NCBI GenBank assembly: GCA_039649175.1
Contig: JBBWZS010000050.1
Location: forward strand, 1 to 15,609
Reading direction: 5' to 3'
DNA: 15,609 nt
From: DATAQC01 sp039649175
GTDB taxonomy: Bacteria > Actinomycetota > Acidimicrobiia > Acidimicrobiales > AC-14
Shown one piece after another: positions 9,157 to 15,106 of the stretch; position 1 is the first letter of the stretch; every line of letters begins with the position of its first letter. Below the pieces are notes generated by a model. It ran no database searches. It was not told the origin of the DNA and saw nothing but the letters and a program-made list of their open reading frames with translations. Position numbers and translations under genes: made by a program.

Positions 9157-9162
9157 TAGTGT
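9157..9162 (+). promoter_or_regulatory. -10-like box TAGTGT for leaderless HAD gene
   Basis: TAGTGT ends 7 nt before the GTG at 9170, with no Shine-Dalgarno sequence between. An ATG at 9152 is in frame, but it would start translation upstream of the predicted transcript start. Confidence 0.45.
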
Positions 9163-9169
9163 CGACGGC

Positions 9170-9742
9170 GTGGTGATCGGTCTCGACCTCGACGGCGTCC
9201 TGTGCGATCTGGGCCCCGGTGTGTCCGCTCGCATCGCCGACCGCTTCGGGCTCGCCACCCACCCGGCCACCTGGCGTTCCTACGACTTGCGGCGCCTCGA
9301 GCTCGGGGTGCCCGAAGACCACTTCGGTGCCTTCCTCGACGAGATCTTCGCCGAGGCCGCCCTCTACGCCGAGGCCCCACCCACTCGCGGCGCCGTCGCC
9401 GGCGTGGCCAGGTTGCGGGCCGCCGGCCATGGCGTCGTCGGCATCACCGCCCGGCCCGCCCACCTGGCCGAGGTCACCGCCAGGTGGTTGTCGGCCACCG
9501 GTCTGGTGCTCGACGCCGTGCATCACACCCAGGTCGGCGCCAAGGCGGCGGTGGCGACCCAGCTCGGCGTCGACGCCACCGTGGAAGACAACCCTGCCGA
9601 GGCCGAGCTACTGGCCGGTGTCTGCACATCGTTCCTGCTCGACCATCCCTACAACCGCGACGTGGTCCTGGTCCGAGCCCGGCGCATCCAGTCCTGGGAC
9701 GACCTGGTGGGCCGGCTGTGCCAGCTGCGCCTGTTTGCCTGA
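9170..9742 (+). CDS. HAD-superfamily phosphatase, 5'(3')-deoxyribonucleotidase-like
   Basis: This is a 190-residue HAD hydrolase resembling 5'-nucleotidase type C proteins. Motif I is VIGLDLDGVLCD (D6 nucleophile, D8), motif II GITARP (T93), motif III probably K125 (VGAKAAVA), and motif IV TVEDNPAEAE (D140). The segment FLLDHPYNRD near 156-164 is typical of the NT5C-like branch, which dephosphorylates nucleoside monophosphates. The exact substrate is not shown by the sequence. The start is GTG 9170 (the next codon is also GTG), supported by the TAGTGT box; ATG 9152 would add six residues. Its stop is 4 nt before the ACT gene start, so the two are almost certainly co-transcribed. Confidence 0.85.
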   Translation: MVIGLDLDGVLCDLGPGVSARIADRFGLATHPATWRSYDLRRLELGVPEDHFGAFLDEIFAEAALYAEAPPTRGAVAGVARLRAAGHGVVGITARPAHLAEVTARWLSATGLVLDAVHHTQVGAKAAVATQLGVDATVEDNPAEAELLAGVCTSFLLDHPYNRDVVLVRARRIQSWDDLVGRLCQLRLFA

Positions 9743-9746
9743 TCTT

Positions 9747-10295
9747 GTGGCCCACGTCGCCGTCACCGCCGTCGGGGCCGATCGGCCTGGCATCGTCGCC
9801 GCCGTCACCCGCGTGTTCGTCGACCACGGTTGCAACCTGGAAGACAGCTCGATGACCATCCTCCGGGGGCAGTTCGCCATGATGCTGGTGGTCGACGCCC
9901 CCGCCGGCGTCGACGCCGGTGCGCTCGAGTCGGCGTTGGCCGAGCCCGCGTCTGCCCTCGATCTGGTCGTCAGCGTCCGGCCCCTCGCCGACGCCGCCGT
10001 GTCGGGCGCCGCCTCCGTCGCCACGCACACCTCGTGGTCGGTGTCGGTGTACGGGGCCGACCATCCCGGCATCGTCCACGGCGTGGCCGATCTCCTCGCC
10101 GGCGAAGGGGTCAACATCACCGACCTGAGCACGCGGGTCATCGGCGGCCCCGATCGGCCGGTCTACGCCATGTTGCTCGAGGTGACGCTGCCACCCGACA
10201 TCGATCCCGAGGGTTTGGGCCGGCGTCTGGGCGAGGCGGCCGCCGAGCTGGGCGTCGACGCCAGCCTCCACCTCTCCGACGCCGACATCCTCTAG
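9747..10295 (+). CDS. Tandem ACT-domain protein, GcvR-like
   Basis: The protein has 182 residues with two ACT domains: residues about 3-80 (VAVTAVGADRPGIVAAVTRV ... MTILRGQFAMMLVV) and about 97-178 (WSVSVYGADHPGIVHGVADL ... RPVYAMLLEVTLP). Each carries the ADRPGIV or ADHPGIV loop typical of ligand-binding ACT modules. The architecture matches GcvR, the accessory repressor of glycine cleavage genes in enterobacteria. No GcvA partner or gcv gene is visible here, so amino-acid sensing is inferred from the fold only. The start is GTG 9747, 4 nt after the HAD stop; a TTG at 9745 is out of frame. Translation is probably coupled to HAD upstream and to the deformylase 7 nt downstream. Confidence 0.85.
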   Translation: MAHVAVTAVGADRPGIVAAVTRVFVDHGCNLEDSSMTILRGQFAMMLVVDAPAGVDAGALESALAEPASALDLVVSVRPLADAAVSGAASVATHTSWSVSVYGADHPGIVHGVADLLAGEGVNITDLSTRVIGGPDRPVYAMLLEVTLPPDIDPEGLGRRLGEAAAELGVDASLHLSDADIL

Positions 10296-10302
10296 CGGCT
10301 GC

Positions 10303-10803
10303 ATGGCCGTCCGGCCCGTCCTCGAGCTTCCCGACCCCATCCTCAAGCGGCCTTCCGTGCCAGTCGGCCGGGTCGACGCCGCCGCCCTGGAGCTGGCCAC
10401 CGACCTGGTCGACACCATGCGGGCCACGGTCGCCTGCGTCGGTTTGGCCGCCCCGCAGATCGGAGTCGGCCTTCGGGCCTTCGTGGTCGACGTCACCGGC
10501 CATCGCAAGGCCCAGTCGTGCCACGGCGAGCTGGTGCTGTTCGATCCCGAGGTGGTCGCCGCCCACGGCCCGGTGGTGGCGAGGGAGGGGTGCCTGAGCG
10601 TGCCTCATCTCACCGGCGACGTGGCCCGGGCGTCGTCACTGGTCGTTCGGGGCCTCACCGTCGATGGTGTCGACCGGGTCGTCGAGGTCGATGCTTTCGA
10701 GGCCCGCGCCGTCCTCCACGAGATCGACCACCTCGACGGCTGGTTGTTCCTCGACCGGGTGTCGTCGCACGAGGCCATCTTCCGCCGCAAGGTGTACCGC
10801 TAG
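10303..10803 (+). CDS. def: Peptide deformylase
   Basis: This 166-residue metalloenzyme removes the N-formyl group from new proteins. The three catalytic motifs are present. Motif 1 is CVGLAAPQ (45-52, catalytic Q52), motif 2 EGCLS (95-99, metal ligand C97), and motif 3 HEIDH (139-143, ligands H139 and H143, catalytic E140). Length is close to E. coli Def (169). The first position of motif 1 is usually Gly (GxGLAAPQ) and is Cys45 here, a mild oddity that does not remove a catalytic residue. The ATG is 7 nt after the ACT stop with no Shine-Dalgarno sequence, suggesting translational coupling. No fmt (methionyl-tRNA formyltransferase) gene is adjacent in the window. Function is secure; whether this is the main or an extra deformylase is unknown. 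Confidence 0.93.
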   Translation: MAVRPVLELPDPILKRPSVPVGRVDAAALELATDLVDTMRATVACVGLAAPQIGVGLRAFVVDVTGHRKAQSCHGELVLFDPEVVAAHGPVVAREGCLSVPHLTGDVARASSLVVRGLTVDGVDRVVEVDAFEARAVLHEIDHLDGWLFLDRVSSHEAIFRRKVYR

Positions 10804-10813
10804 CGCGGCGTCC

Positions 10814-10819
10814 TACCCT
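10814..10819 (+). promoter_or_regulatory. -10-like box TACCCT for leaderless PH/SHOCT gene
   Basis: TACCCT ends 6 nt before the GTG at 10826. It lies 10 bp after the deformylase stop, so the membrane gene probably has its own start of transcription. Confidence 0.45.
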
Positions 10820-10825
10820 TTGGGG

Positions 10826-11440
10826 GTGGCGTTTCCCCGAAGGTTGCTGGACGACGACGAGCGGGTGGTGCTCGAGGTCCACTCCCACTGGATCTTCCTG
10901 GCCGGGCCCTCGCTCACCCTGGCCGCCGCCATCGCCGTCGCCGTCGTGGCGTCGACCTGGACCAACCGGGGCATCGTGCTCATCCCCCTACTCGTCGTCG
11001 TGCTCGCCGCCCTGGGGTGGTTCCTCGTCCGAGTGGCCGCCTGGTCGGCCACCGCCCTGATGGTCACCGACCGGCGCCTGGTGATGCGCTCAGGAGTGCT
11101 CAGGCGGGGCCAGGGGTTGGCCTTGGACCAGGTGGCCGACATCACCATCACCCGCACCCTGCTGGCCAGAATGCTCGGAGCCGGTGACCTGGTGGTCGCG
11201 TCGGTGGGGGATCGGGGCCGGTCGACGTTCGTCGGCTGCCCCCACCCCCGCCGGGTCCGCGACACCATCCAGCGCCTGGCCGACGTGGCGGCCACGTCGC
11301 CGGCGGCCAGGCCCGGGCCGAACCGGGGCGACGTGTCGCCGCTCGAGCAACTCGACCGCCTCGACGACCTCCGTCGCCGAGGCGTGATCTCTCAGGCCGA
11401 GTTCGACGCCAAGAAGACCCAGCTCCTCGACCGCCTGTAG
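10826..11440 (+). CDS. Membrane protein with bacterial PH-like (bPH2) domain and C-terminal SHOCT motif
   Basis: The protein has 204 residues. The start VAFPRRLLDDDERVVLEVHSHW is typical of YdbS/bPH2 proteins. Two membrane helices follow (about 22-45 and 49-73), then the PH-like domain at about 75-150 (ALMVTDRRLVMRSGVLRRGQ, LALDQVADITITRTLLARML, GAGDLVVASVG). After a Pro/Ala linker comes a SHOCT motif (173-204: LEQLDRLDDLRRRGVISQAE, then FDAKKTQLLDRL), a short oligomerisation or interaction motif usually at protein ends. The role is unknown; such proteins sit at the cytoplasmic membrane with the PH-like domain inside. The GTG at 10826 fits both the family start and the upstream -10-like box. 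It is convergent with the ABC permease, 19 bp apart. Confidence 0.88.
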   Translation: MAFPRRLLDDDERVVLEVHSHWIFLAGPSLTLAAAIAVAVVASTWTNRGIVLIPLLVVVLAALGWFLVRVAAWSATALMVTDRRLVMRSGVLRRGQGLALDQVADITITRTLLARMLGAGDLVVASVGDRGRSTFVGCPHPRRVRDTIQRLADVAATSPAARPGPNRGDVSPLEQLDRLDDLRRRGVISQAEFDAKKTQLLDRL

Positions 11441-11454
11441 TCGGAGTCGAGGAG
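11423..11454. terminator. Candidate bidirectional hairpin at the PH/ABC-permease convergent junction
   Basis: CTCCTCGAC (11423-11431) and GTCGAGGAG (11446-11454) form a perfect 9-bp inverted repeat with a 14-nt loop that contains the PH/SHOCT stop codon. It lies between two converging genes, as expected for a shared terminator, but no T-run follows on either strand. Confidence 0.4.
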
Positions 11455-11459
11455 GGAGG

Positions 11460-12206
11460 TCACGCCACGATGTCCCGGCGGGCGGTGACGTACACGCCGC
11501 CGGCGGTGAACGCGGCCGCATAGGCCACCAGCAGCACCGCAGCCGCACCGGCGGGGAGCAGGTCGGCGTCGACTGCCCCGATCAGCGAGCCCGAGGCTCC
11601 GAAAGCGAGAAACCGGCCGACGGTCGGCAAGAGCTTCACCAGCAGCTGTTCGACGACCATCAGCCATGCGAGAGCCCCGACGATGGCCGCCACCTGGTTC
11701 CGGACCATGGACCCGATGCCGACGCCGATGAGGCCGAAGAGGGTGATGACCGCCGCCGACCCGGCAAGTACGAGCCCGACGTCGACGCTCAGCAGCGCTG
11801 GGTGGATGCCCTTGGCGGCGAGCCAGGGGAGCGCGATGGCCAGCGTGACAGCGCAGGCAACGATGGCCATGGCCGCCCCCATGATGGCCATTGCCGCTGC
11901 CTTGGCCGCGATGAGCGGGCTGCGGCGGGGCGTGATGAGCACCGCCGAGGTGATGGTGTTGTGCCGGTACTCGCCGGCCGACGTGATGATGCCCATGATC
12001 ATGACGAGGAACCCACCGTTGGCGGCAGCCCCGAACGCACTCCGCAGGCCCTCGGTCGTGCCGAGGGCCGCGGCGCCGTTCTGTCCGGCGGTGGCGATCG
12101 AGGCCGACACGCTCAGGGCGACGATGAGCACCACCCCGAGCACAGTGGTGTAGAGCGAGCGCGTCGTACGCCATTTCAACAGTTCGGCCCTCACGAGGTC
12201 TGTCAT
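11460..12206 (-). CDS. ABC-2 type transporter permease
   Basis: This 248-residue integral membrane subunit has about six hydrophobic helices (about 18-39, 64-77, 103-128, 143-167, 172-190, 219-241). The segment SAGEYRHNTITSAVLITPRR before helix 3 is the cytoplasmic coupling region typical of ABC-2 permeases found with BcrA-like ATPases. The substrate is unknown; antibiotic, lantibiotic or lipid export is the usual role of such two-gene systems when adjacent to a two-component system (inference). The ATG at 12206 overlaps the ATPase stop by 4 nt (ATGA) and has an AAAGGAG Shine-Dalgarno sequence 7 nt upstream. Confidence 0.92.
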   Translation of the reverse strand: MTDLVRAELLKWRTTRSLYTTVLGVVLIVALSVSASIATAGQNGAAALGTTEGLRSAFGAAANGGFLVMIMGIITSAGEYRHNTITSAVLITPRRSPLIAAKAAAMAIMGAAMAIVACAVTLAIALPWLAAKGIHPALLSVDVGLVLAGSAAVITLFGLIGVGIGSMVRNQVAAIVGALAWLMVVEQLLVKLLPTVGRFLAFGASGSLIGAVDADLLPAGAAAVLLVAYAAAFTAGGVYVTARRDIVA

Positions 12207-13108
12207 CGCACATCTCCTTTGCTGGTGGTGGTGAGCTCGAGGAAGAGCTCCTCGAGATCGAAGGGCTGGCCGGACATCTCATAGATGGCGATCCCGCTGG
12301 CGGCGGCGGTGAGGCCGATGCCTTCGGTCGTGGCACCGCGAACGAGGAGCGTTCCTCCGCCTCCGGCTTCGGCGTCGATCCCCTGCACGGCCAGGGCAGC
12401 TCGCAGCTCGGCGGACTGTGGAGACCGCACCACCACGCCCGGTGCGGCTTGCTCGCTGAGGGCGGCGAGCGATGCCTGCGTCACCAGCCGGCCTCCGGCG
12501 ACGATCACGACGTCGTCGACGAGGAGGGAGACCTCCGAGAGCAGGTGACTCGACACCAGCACGGTTCCGCCGACATCGGCGAACGAACGCAGGAAACGAC
12601 GGAGCCAGTGGACGCCTTCGGGGTCGAGCCCGTTGGCGGGCTCGTCGAGGATGAGGATGCGAGGCTGACCGAGCAGCGCAGCGGCGAGGCTGAGCCGCTG
12701 GCGCATTCCCAGCGAGAAGCCCCGGGTGCGACGTCGGGCCGCTTCGGACAGACCGACCTCGGCAAGGACCTCGTCGACGCGCAGGACGTCGATTCCCGCG
12801 GCCGTGGCCAGCACCCGCAAGTGGTCATCGGCGCGGCGACCGGGATGGAAGCTCGACGTCTCGAGGGCGGCGCCGACCGTCTCGAACGGCCGGTCGAGCT
12901 CAGCGTAGGGGCGACCGGCAATCGTGGCGCGCCCCGATGTGGGCCTGATCAGACCGAGGAGCATCCGCAGGGTCGTGGTCTTGCCTGCGCCGTTGGGTCC
13001 CAGGAACCCGGTGATCGTTCCCTGGCGCACGGTGAAGCTCAACCGGTCGACGGCACGCACGTCGCCGAACCGTTTGGTGATCCCTTCGACTTCGATGATG
13101 TTGGTCAT
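12203..13108 (-). CDS. ABC transporter ATP-binding protein (BcrA/CcmA-like)
   Basis: This is a 301-residue ATPase that powers the permease encoded just downstream. Motifs: Walker A GPNGAGKTT (37-45), signature FSLGMRQRLSLA (131-142), Walker B ILILDEPANGLDPEG (151-165), and H-loop H188 (VSSHLL). TSSFHPGRRADDHLRVLA around 84-101 is common in actinobacterial exporters of this group. The C-terminal 90 residues form the usual extra domain. The start is ATG 13108 (MTNIIEVEGITKRFG), where the fold begins; upstream ATGs at 13120 and 13162 are in frame but add unconserved residues. No Shine-Dalgarno sequence is obvious. It is preceded by a 149-bp gap with strong dyads, so it may be controlled separately from the regulator gene. 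Confidence 0.94.
   Translation of the reverse strand: MTNIIEVEGITKRFGDVRAVDRLSFTVRQGTITGFLGPNGAGKTTTLRMLLGLIRPTSGRATIAGRPYAELDRPFETVGAALETSSFHPGRRADDHLRVLATAAGIDVLRVDEVLAEVGLSEAARRRTRGFSLGMRQRLSLAAALLGQPRILILDEPANGLDPEGVHWLRRFLRSFADVGGTVLVSSHLLSEVSLLVDDVVIVAGGRLVTQASLAALSEQAAPGVVVRSPQSAELRAALAVQGIDAEAGGGGTLLVRGATTEGIGLTAAASGIAIYEMSGQPFDLEELFLELTTTSKGDVR
12214..12220 (-). promoter_or_regulatory. Shine-Dalgarno AAAGGAG of the ABC permease
   Basis: AAAGGAG on the minus strand lies 7 nt before the ATG at 12206, inside the 3' end of the ATPase gene. With the ATGA overlap it indicates tightly coupled synthesis of the two transporter subunits. Confidence 0.8.
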
Positions 13109-13203
13109 GGACACCAGCATCCGGCCATGCCGTTTCTGTGTCGTCTGCCTCGCAGCCAACACTGCCGGGACTGCGGCCCCTGCTTCGACGGGCCGGGGAC
13201 GCC

Positions 13204-13231
13204 GGCTCGTACATCTCGGGATGTACGAGCC
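13204..13231. promoter_or_regulatory. Strong inverted repeat (candidate operator) upstream of the ABC operon
   Basis: GGCTCGTACAT (13204-13214) and ATGTACGAGCC (13221-13231) are perfect 11-bp arms around a 6-nt centre. TACAT half-sites are 11 bp apart, one helical turn, as expected for a dimeric regulator. It sits 96 bp upstream of the ATPase start and 27 bp after the response-regulator stop. As RNA it could also act as a terminator stem, but no T-run follows on the minus strand. Confidence 0.6.
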
Positions 13232-13244
13232 CGCGATCCCGAGA
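13214..13244. repeat. Second inverted repeat overlapping the operator-like dyad
   Basis: TCTCGGGAT (13214-13222) and ATCCCGAGA (13236-13244) are perfect 9-bp arms around 13 nt. The left arm contains the loop of the 13204-13231 repeat, so the two stems cannot form together in RNA. Confidence 0.5.
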
Positions 13245-13257
13245 CCGAGGCTGTGCC

Positions 13258-13926
13258 CTAGATGACGCCCGGGGAGACCAAGCCGGCTTCGTAGGCGATC
13301 ATCACGAGCTGTGCCCGGTCACGGGCCGCCAGCTTGGTGAGGAGGCGGCTCACATGCGTCTTCGCGGTGCCGTGCGACATGAACAGGCTGGCGGCGATCT
13401 CGGCATTGGAGAGCCCCCGAGCGACAGCGGTGAGGACCTCGGTCTCCCGCGGCGTCAGCACATCGAGGGCCCCCGATGCCTCGGTCGGCGGTCTCACCGG
13501 TCGGCGGACGAACTCCTCCATCAGGCGCCGGGTCACGCTGGGAGCCAGGAGCGATTCGCCCGCCGCCACCACCCGCACCGCAGCCAGCAGGTCATCCGGG
13601 AGGGTGTCCTTGAGCAAGAAGCCGCTGGCACCCGCCCGGAGGGCATCGAAGACGTACTCGTCGAGGTCGAACATGGTGACGATCAGGACTCGCGTTGCCG
13701 CCAGCCGGTCGTCGGCGGTGATGCGTCGTGTGGCTTCGACGCCGTCCATCTCCGGCATGCGAATGTCCATGAGGACGACGTCGGGACGTTGGCGTGCAGC
13801 CAGGTCCACCGCGGCGCGCCCGTCGGCAGCTTCGCCGATCACCTCGATGTCGGCAGCAGTGCGCAGCAGCACGGAGAAGCCCCCGCGAACGAGGGCCTGG
13901 TCGTCGGCGACAACAACCCGGATCAC
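13258..13926 (-). CDS. NarL/LuxR-family response regulator
   Basis: This 222-residue transcription factor is activated by phosphoryl transfer from the kinase encoded just upstream. The receiver domain (1-118) has D8-D9, phospho-acceptor D54 (VLMDIRMPEMDG), T84 and K106 (FLLKDTLP). The C-terminal LuxR-type helix-turn-helix spans about 157-215 (LTPRETEVLTAVARGLSNAE, then IAASLFMSHGTAKTHVSRLL). The GTG start overlaps the kinase stop by 4 nt (GTGA), so the pair is translationally coupled. The ABC operon follows in the same direction after 149 bp. The most likely targets are its own operon and the ABC pair, given the dyads upstream of both (inference). Confidence 0.95.
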   Translation of the reverse strand: MIRVVVADDQALVRGGFSVLLRTAADIEVIGEAADGRAAVDLAARQRPDVVLMDIRMPEMDGVEATRRITADDRLAATRVLIVTMFDLDEYVFDALRAGASGFLLKDTLPDDLLAAVRVVAAGESLLAPSVTRRLMEEFVRRPVRPPTEASGALDVLTPRETEVLTAVARGLSNAEIAASLFMSHGTAKTHVSRLLTKLAARDRAQLVMIAYEAGLVSPGVI

Positions 13927-14936
13927 AGCTCCGGCTCCGGCGCGTAGGGCAACCGGACGGCGACCCGGTAGCCGCCGCCGGCGTTGGCGCCGGTGTCGAG
14001 CGACCCGCCATAGACGGCGACTCGCTCACGCATCCCGATGAGGCCGTGGCCCCGCCCGTTGTCGCCCGGCCCGCGCCCGTCGTCGCTGACTTCCAGGACC
14101 AAGATGTCGGGCGTGCACTCGAGTTGCACAGCCGCCCGGCTGGCATGGGCGTGGCGGAGCGTGTTGGTGAGCGCCTCTTGCACGATCCGGTAGGCGGTCA
14201 GTCCCACGCCGGATGGCAGTCGGGCGACATCCCCGTCAACTCGCAGGTCGACAGGGAGCCCGGCGTCGCTCACCTCCTGAACCAGCCGTTGCAGATCGGA
14301 CAACCCCGGCACGGGTGTGTATGCCGGCATTCCTTCAGCGTTGCGAACCATGCCCAGCAGCCGCCGGATCTCGGCCAGGCTCGCCCGGCTCGTGCGGGAG
14401 ATGTTGACGAAGGCACGCTGGGCCTCGGCCGGATCCGTGTCCAGGACCTTCATCCCTACACCCGACTGCACAGCGATGACGCCGAGGGAATGCGCCACCA
14501 CGTCGTGCAGCTCCTGGGCGATACGGAGGCGTTCATCGGCCGCGGCTCGCAGCGCGGCCTCCGCTTGGTGATGCTCCAGGGCCTGGATGCGTTGCCGGCG
14601 GGACTGCGTGGTCCACCCGATGAGCATCGCCCCCCCGTACGCTCCGACAGTGACGGCCAGTTCAGCGATGCCGAAGCCGTGAACGGGCGCGAGCAACAAC
14701 AGGACAAGCAGCGCGGCGATCGCCGCTGCCGCCGTCGCCACCTCCCTGAGCGGCCGATAGGCAGCCACGGTGTACGCCCCCAGCGGGATCAACCACGGCA
14801 GGGCCCCTGCCTGGTGGCCGGCCAGCATCCACCCGGCGATGGCGCCACCAACTCCGACGAAGACGGTGACAAGCACCCACGGAGGAGCACGTTCCACCCG
14901 CTCGAGCGCCCGCTTCAAGGCACTGATGGATCGCAC
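13923..14936 (-). CDS. DesK/NarX-class sensor histidine kinase (HisKA_3)
   Basis: This is a 337-residue membrane sensor. Four hydrophobic helices lie between about 20 and 110 (WVLVTVFVGVGGAIAGWMLA, LPWLIPLGAYTVAAY, AAAIAALLVLLLLAPV, ELAVTVGAYGGAMLIGW) with only short external loops, suggesting that it senses membrane state or a membrane-bound ligand. The HisKA_3 dimerisation helix carries the phospho-accepting H144 in ERLRIAQELHDVVAHSLG. The ATPase domain has N-box EALTNTLRHAH (254-264), VSDDGRGP (283-290) and GHGLIGMRERV. The start is GTG 14936 with a TACGGT box 6 nt upstream. The frame is open to 15338, but those 134 extra residues are Arg/His-rich and not kinase-like. It forms an operon with the response regulator. 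Confidence 0.94.
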   Translation of the reverse strand: MRSISALKRALERVERAPPWVLVTVFVGVGGAIAGWMLAGHQAGALPWLIPLGAYTVAAYRPLREVATAAAAIAALLVLLLLAPVHGFGIAELAVTVGAYGGAMLIGWTTQSRRQRIQALEHHQAEAALRAAADERLRIAQELHDVVAHSLGVIAVQSGVGMKVLDTDPAEAQRAFVNISRTSRASLAEIRRLLGMVRNAEGMPAYTPVPGLSDLQRLVQEVSDAGLPVDLRVDGDVARLPSGVGLTAYRIVQEALTNTLRHAHASRAAVQLECTPDILVLEVSDDGRGPGDNGRGHGLIGMRERVAVYGGSLDTGANAGGGYRVAVRLPYAPEPEL

Positions 14937-14942
14937 ACCATG

Positions 14943-14948
14943 ACCGTA
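14943..14948 (-). promoter_or_regulatory. -10-like box TACGGT for leaderless kinase gene
   Basis: On the minus strand TACGGT is followed by 6 nt and then GTG 14936. No good -35 is visible, as is common at activator-dependent promoters. The box lies inside the right arm (minus-strand sense) of an inverted repeat. Confidence 0.45.
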
Positions 14949-14962
14949 GCGAGCCGCTACGG
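14944..14962. promoter_or_regulatory. Inverted repeat overlapping the kinase -10 box
   Basis: CCGTAGCG-AGC-CGCTACGG is a perfect 8-bp inverted repeat with a 3-nt centre. It covers most of the TACGGT box, so a protein bound there would block transcription. It could equally form a hairpin in a readthrough transcript from the upstream membrane gene. Confidence 0.45.
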
Positions 14963-14993
14963 GAGGCGCATCAGCCTCTCGTCCACACTCGAA

Positions 14994-15009
14994 TACATCG
15001 CTCGGTGTA
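14994..15009. promoter_or_regulatory. TACAT-N6-GTGTA dyad upstream of the kinase operon (candidate regulator site)
   Basis: TACAT (14994-14998), 6 nt, GTGTA (15005-15009). The half-sites and 6-nt spacing match the centre of the dyad at 13204-13231 before the ABC operon (TACAT-N6-ATGTA). It is centred about 56 bp upstream of the -10 box, a place usual for activators. Confidence 0.45.
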
Positions 15010-15013
15010 CTCC

Positions 15014-15031
15014 GACGCTCGTGAAAGCGTC
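15014..15031. promoter_or_regulatory. GACGCT-N6-AGCGTC dyad next to the TACAT dyad
   Basis: GACGCT (15014-15019) and AGCGTC (15026-15031) are perfect 6-bp arms with a 6-nt centre. The dyad is centred 21 bp, about two helical turns, from the neighbouring TACAT dyad. Another AGCGTC copy, within the repeated AGCGTCTC, starts at 15057. Confidence 0.35.
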
Positions 15032-15106
15032 TCAGGACGTGAGGGATGTGGCGCTGAGCGTCTCGAACTGCCTTCCAGTCGCCGCGAACCCGTGTGTGGT
15101 GGCCTC

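Noticed and set aside
8879..9169. Long N-terminal extension of the HAD phosphatase
   Set aside because: It would overlap the DUF2795 gene on the other strand and shows no conserved features; the Rossmann strand with DLDGVL begins at 9170.
9076..9270. 65-residue N-terminal extension of the DUF2795 protein
   Set aside because: The family starts at MPRGSDKH, which has a strong AAGGAG before it; the extension is unconserved.
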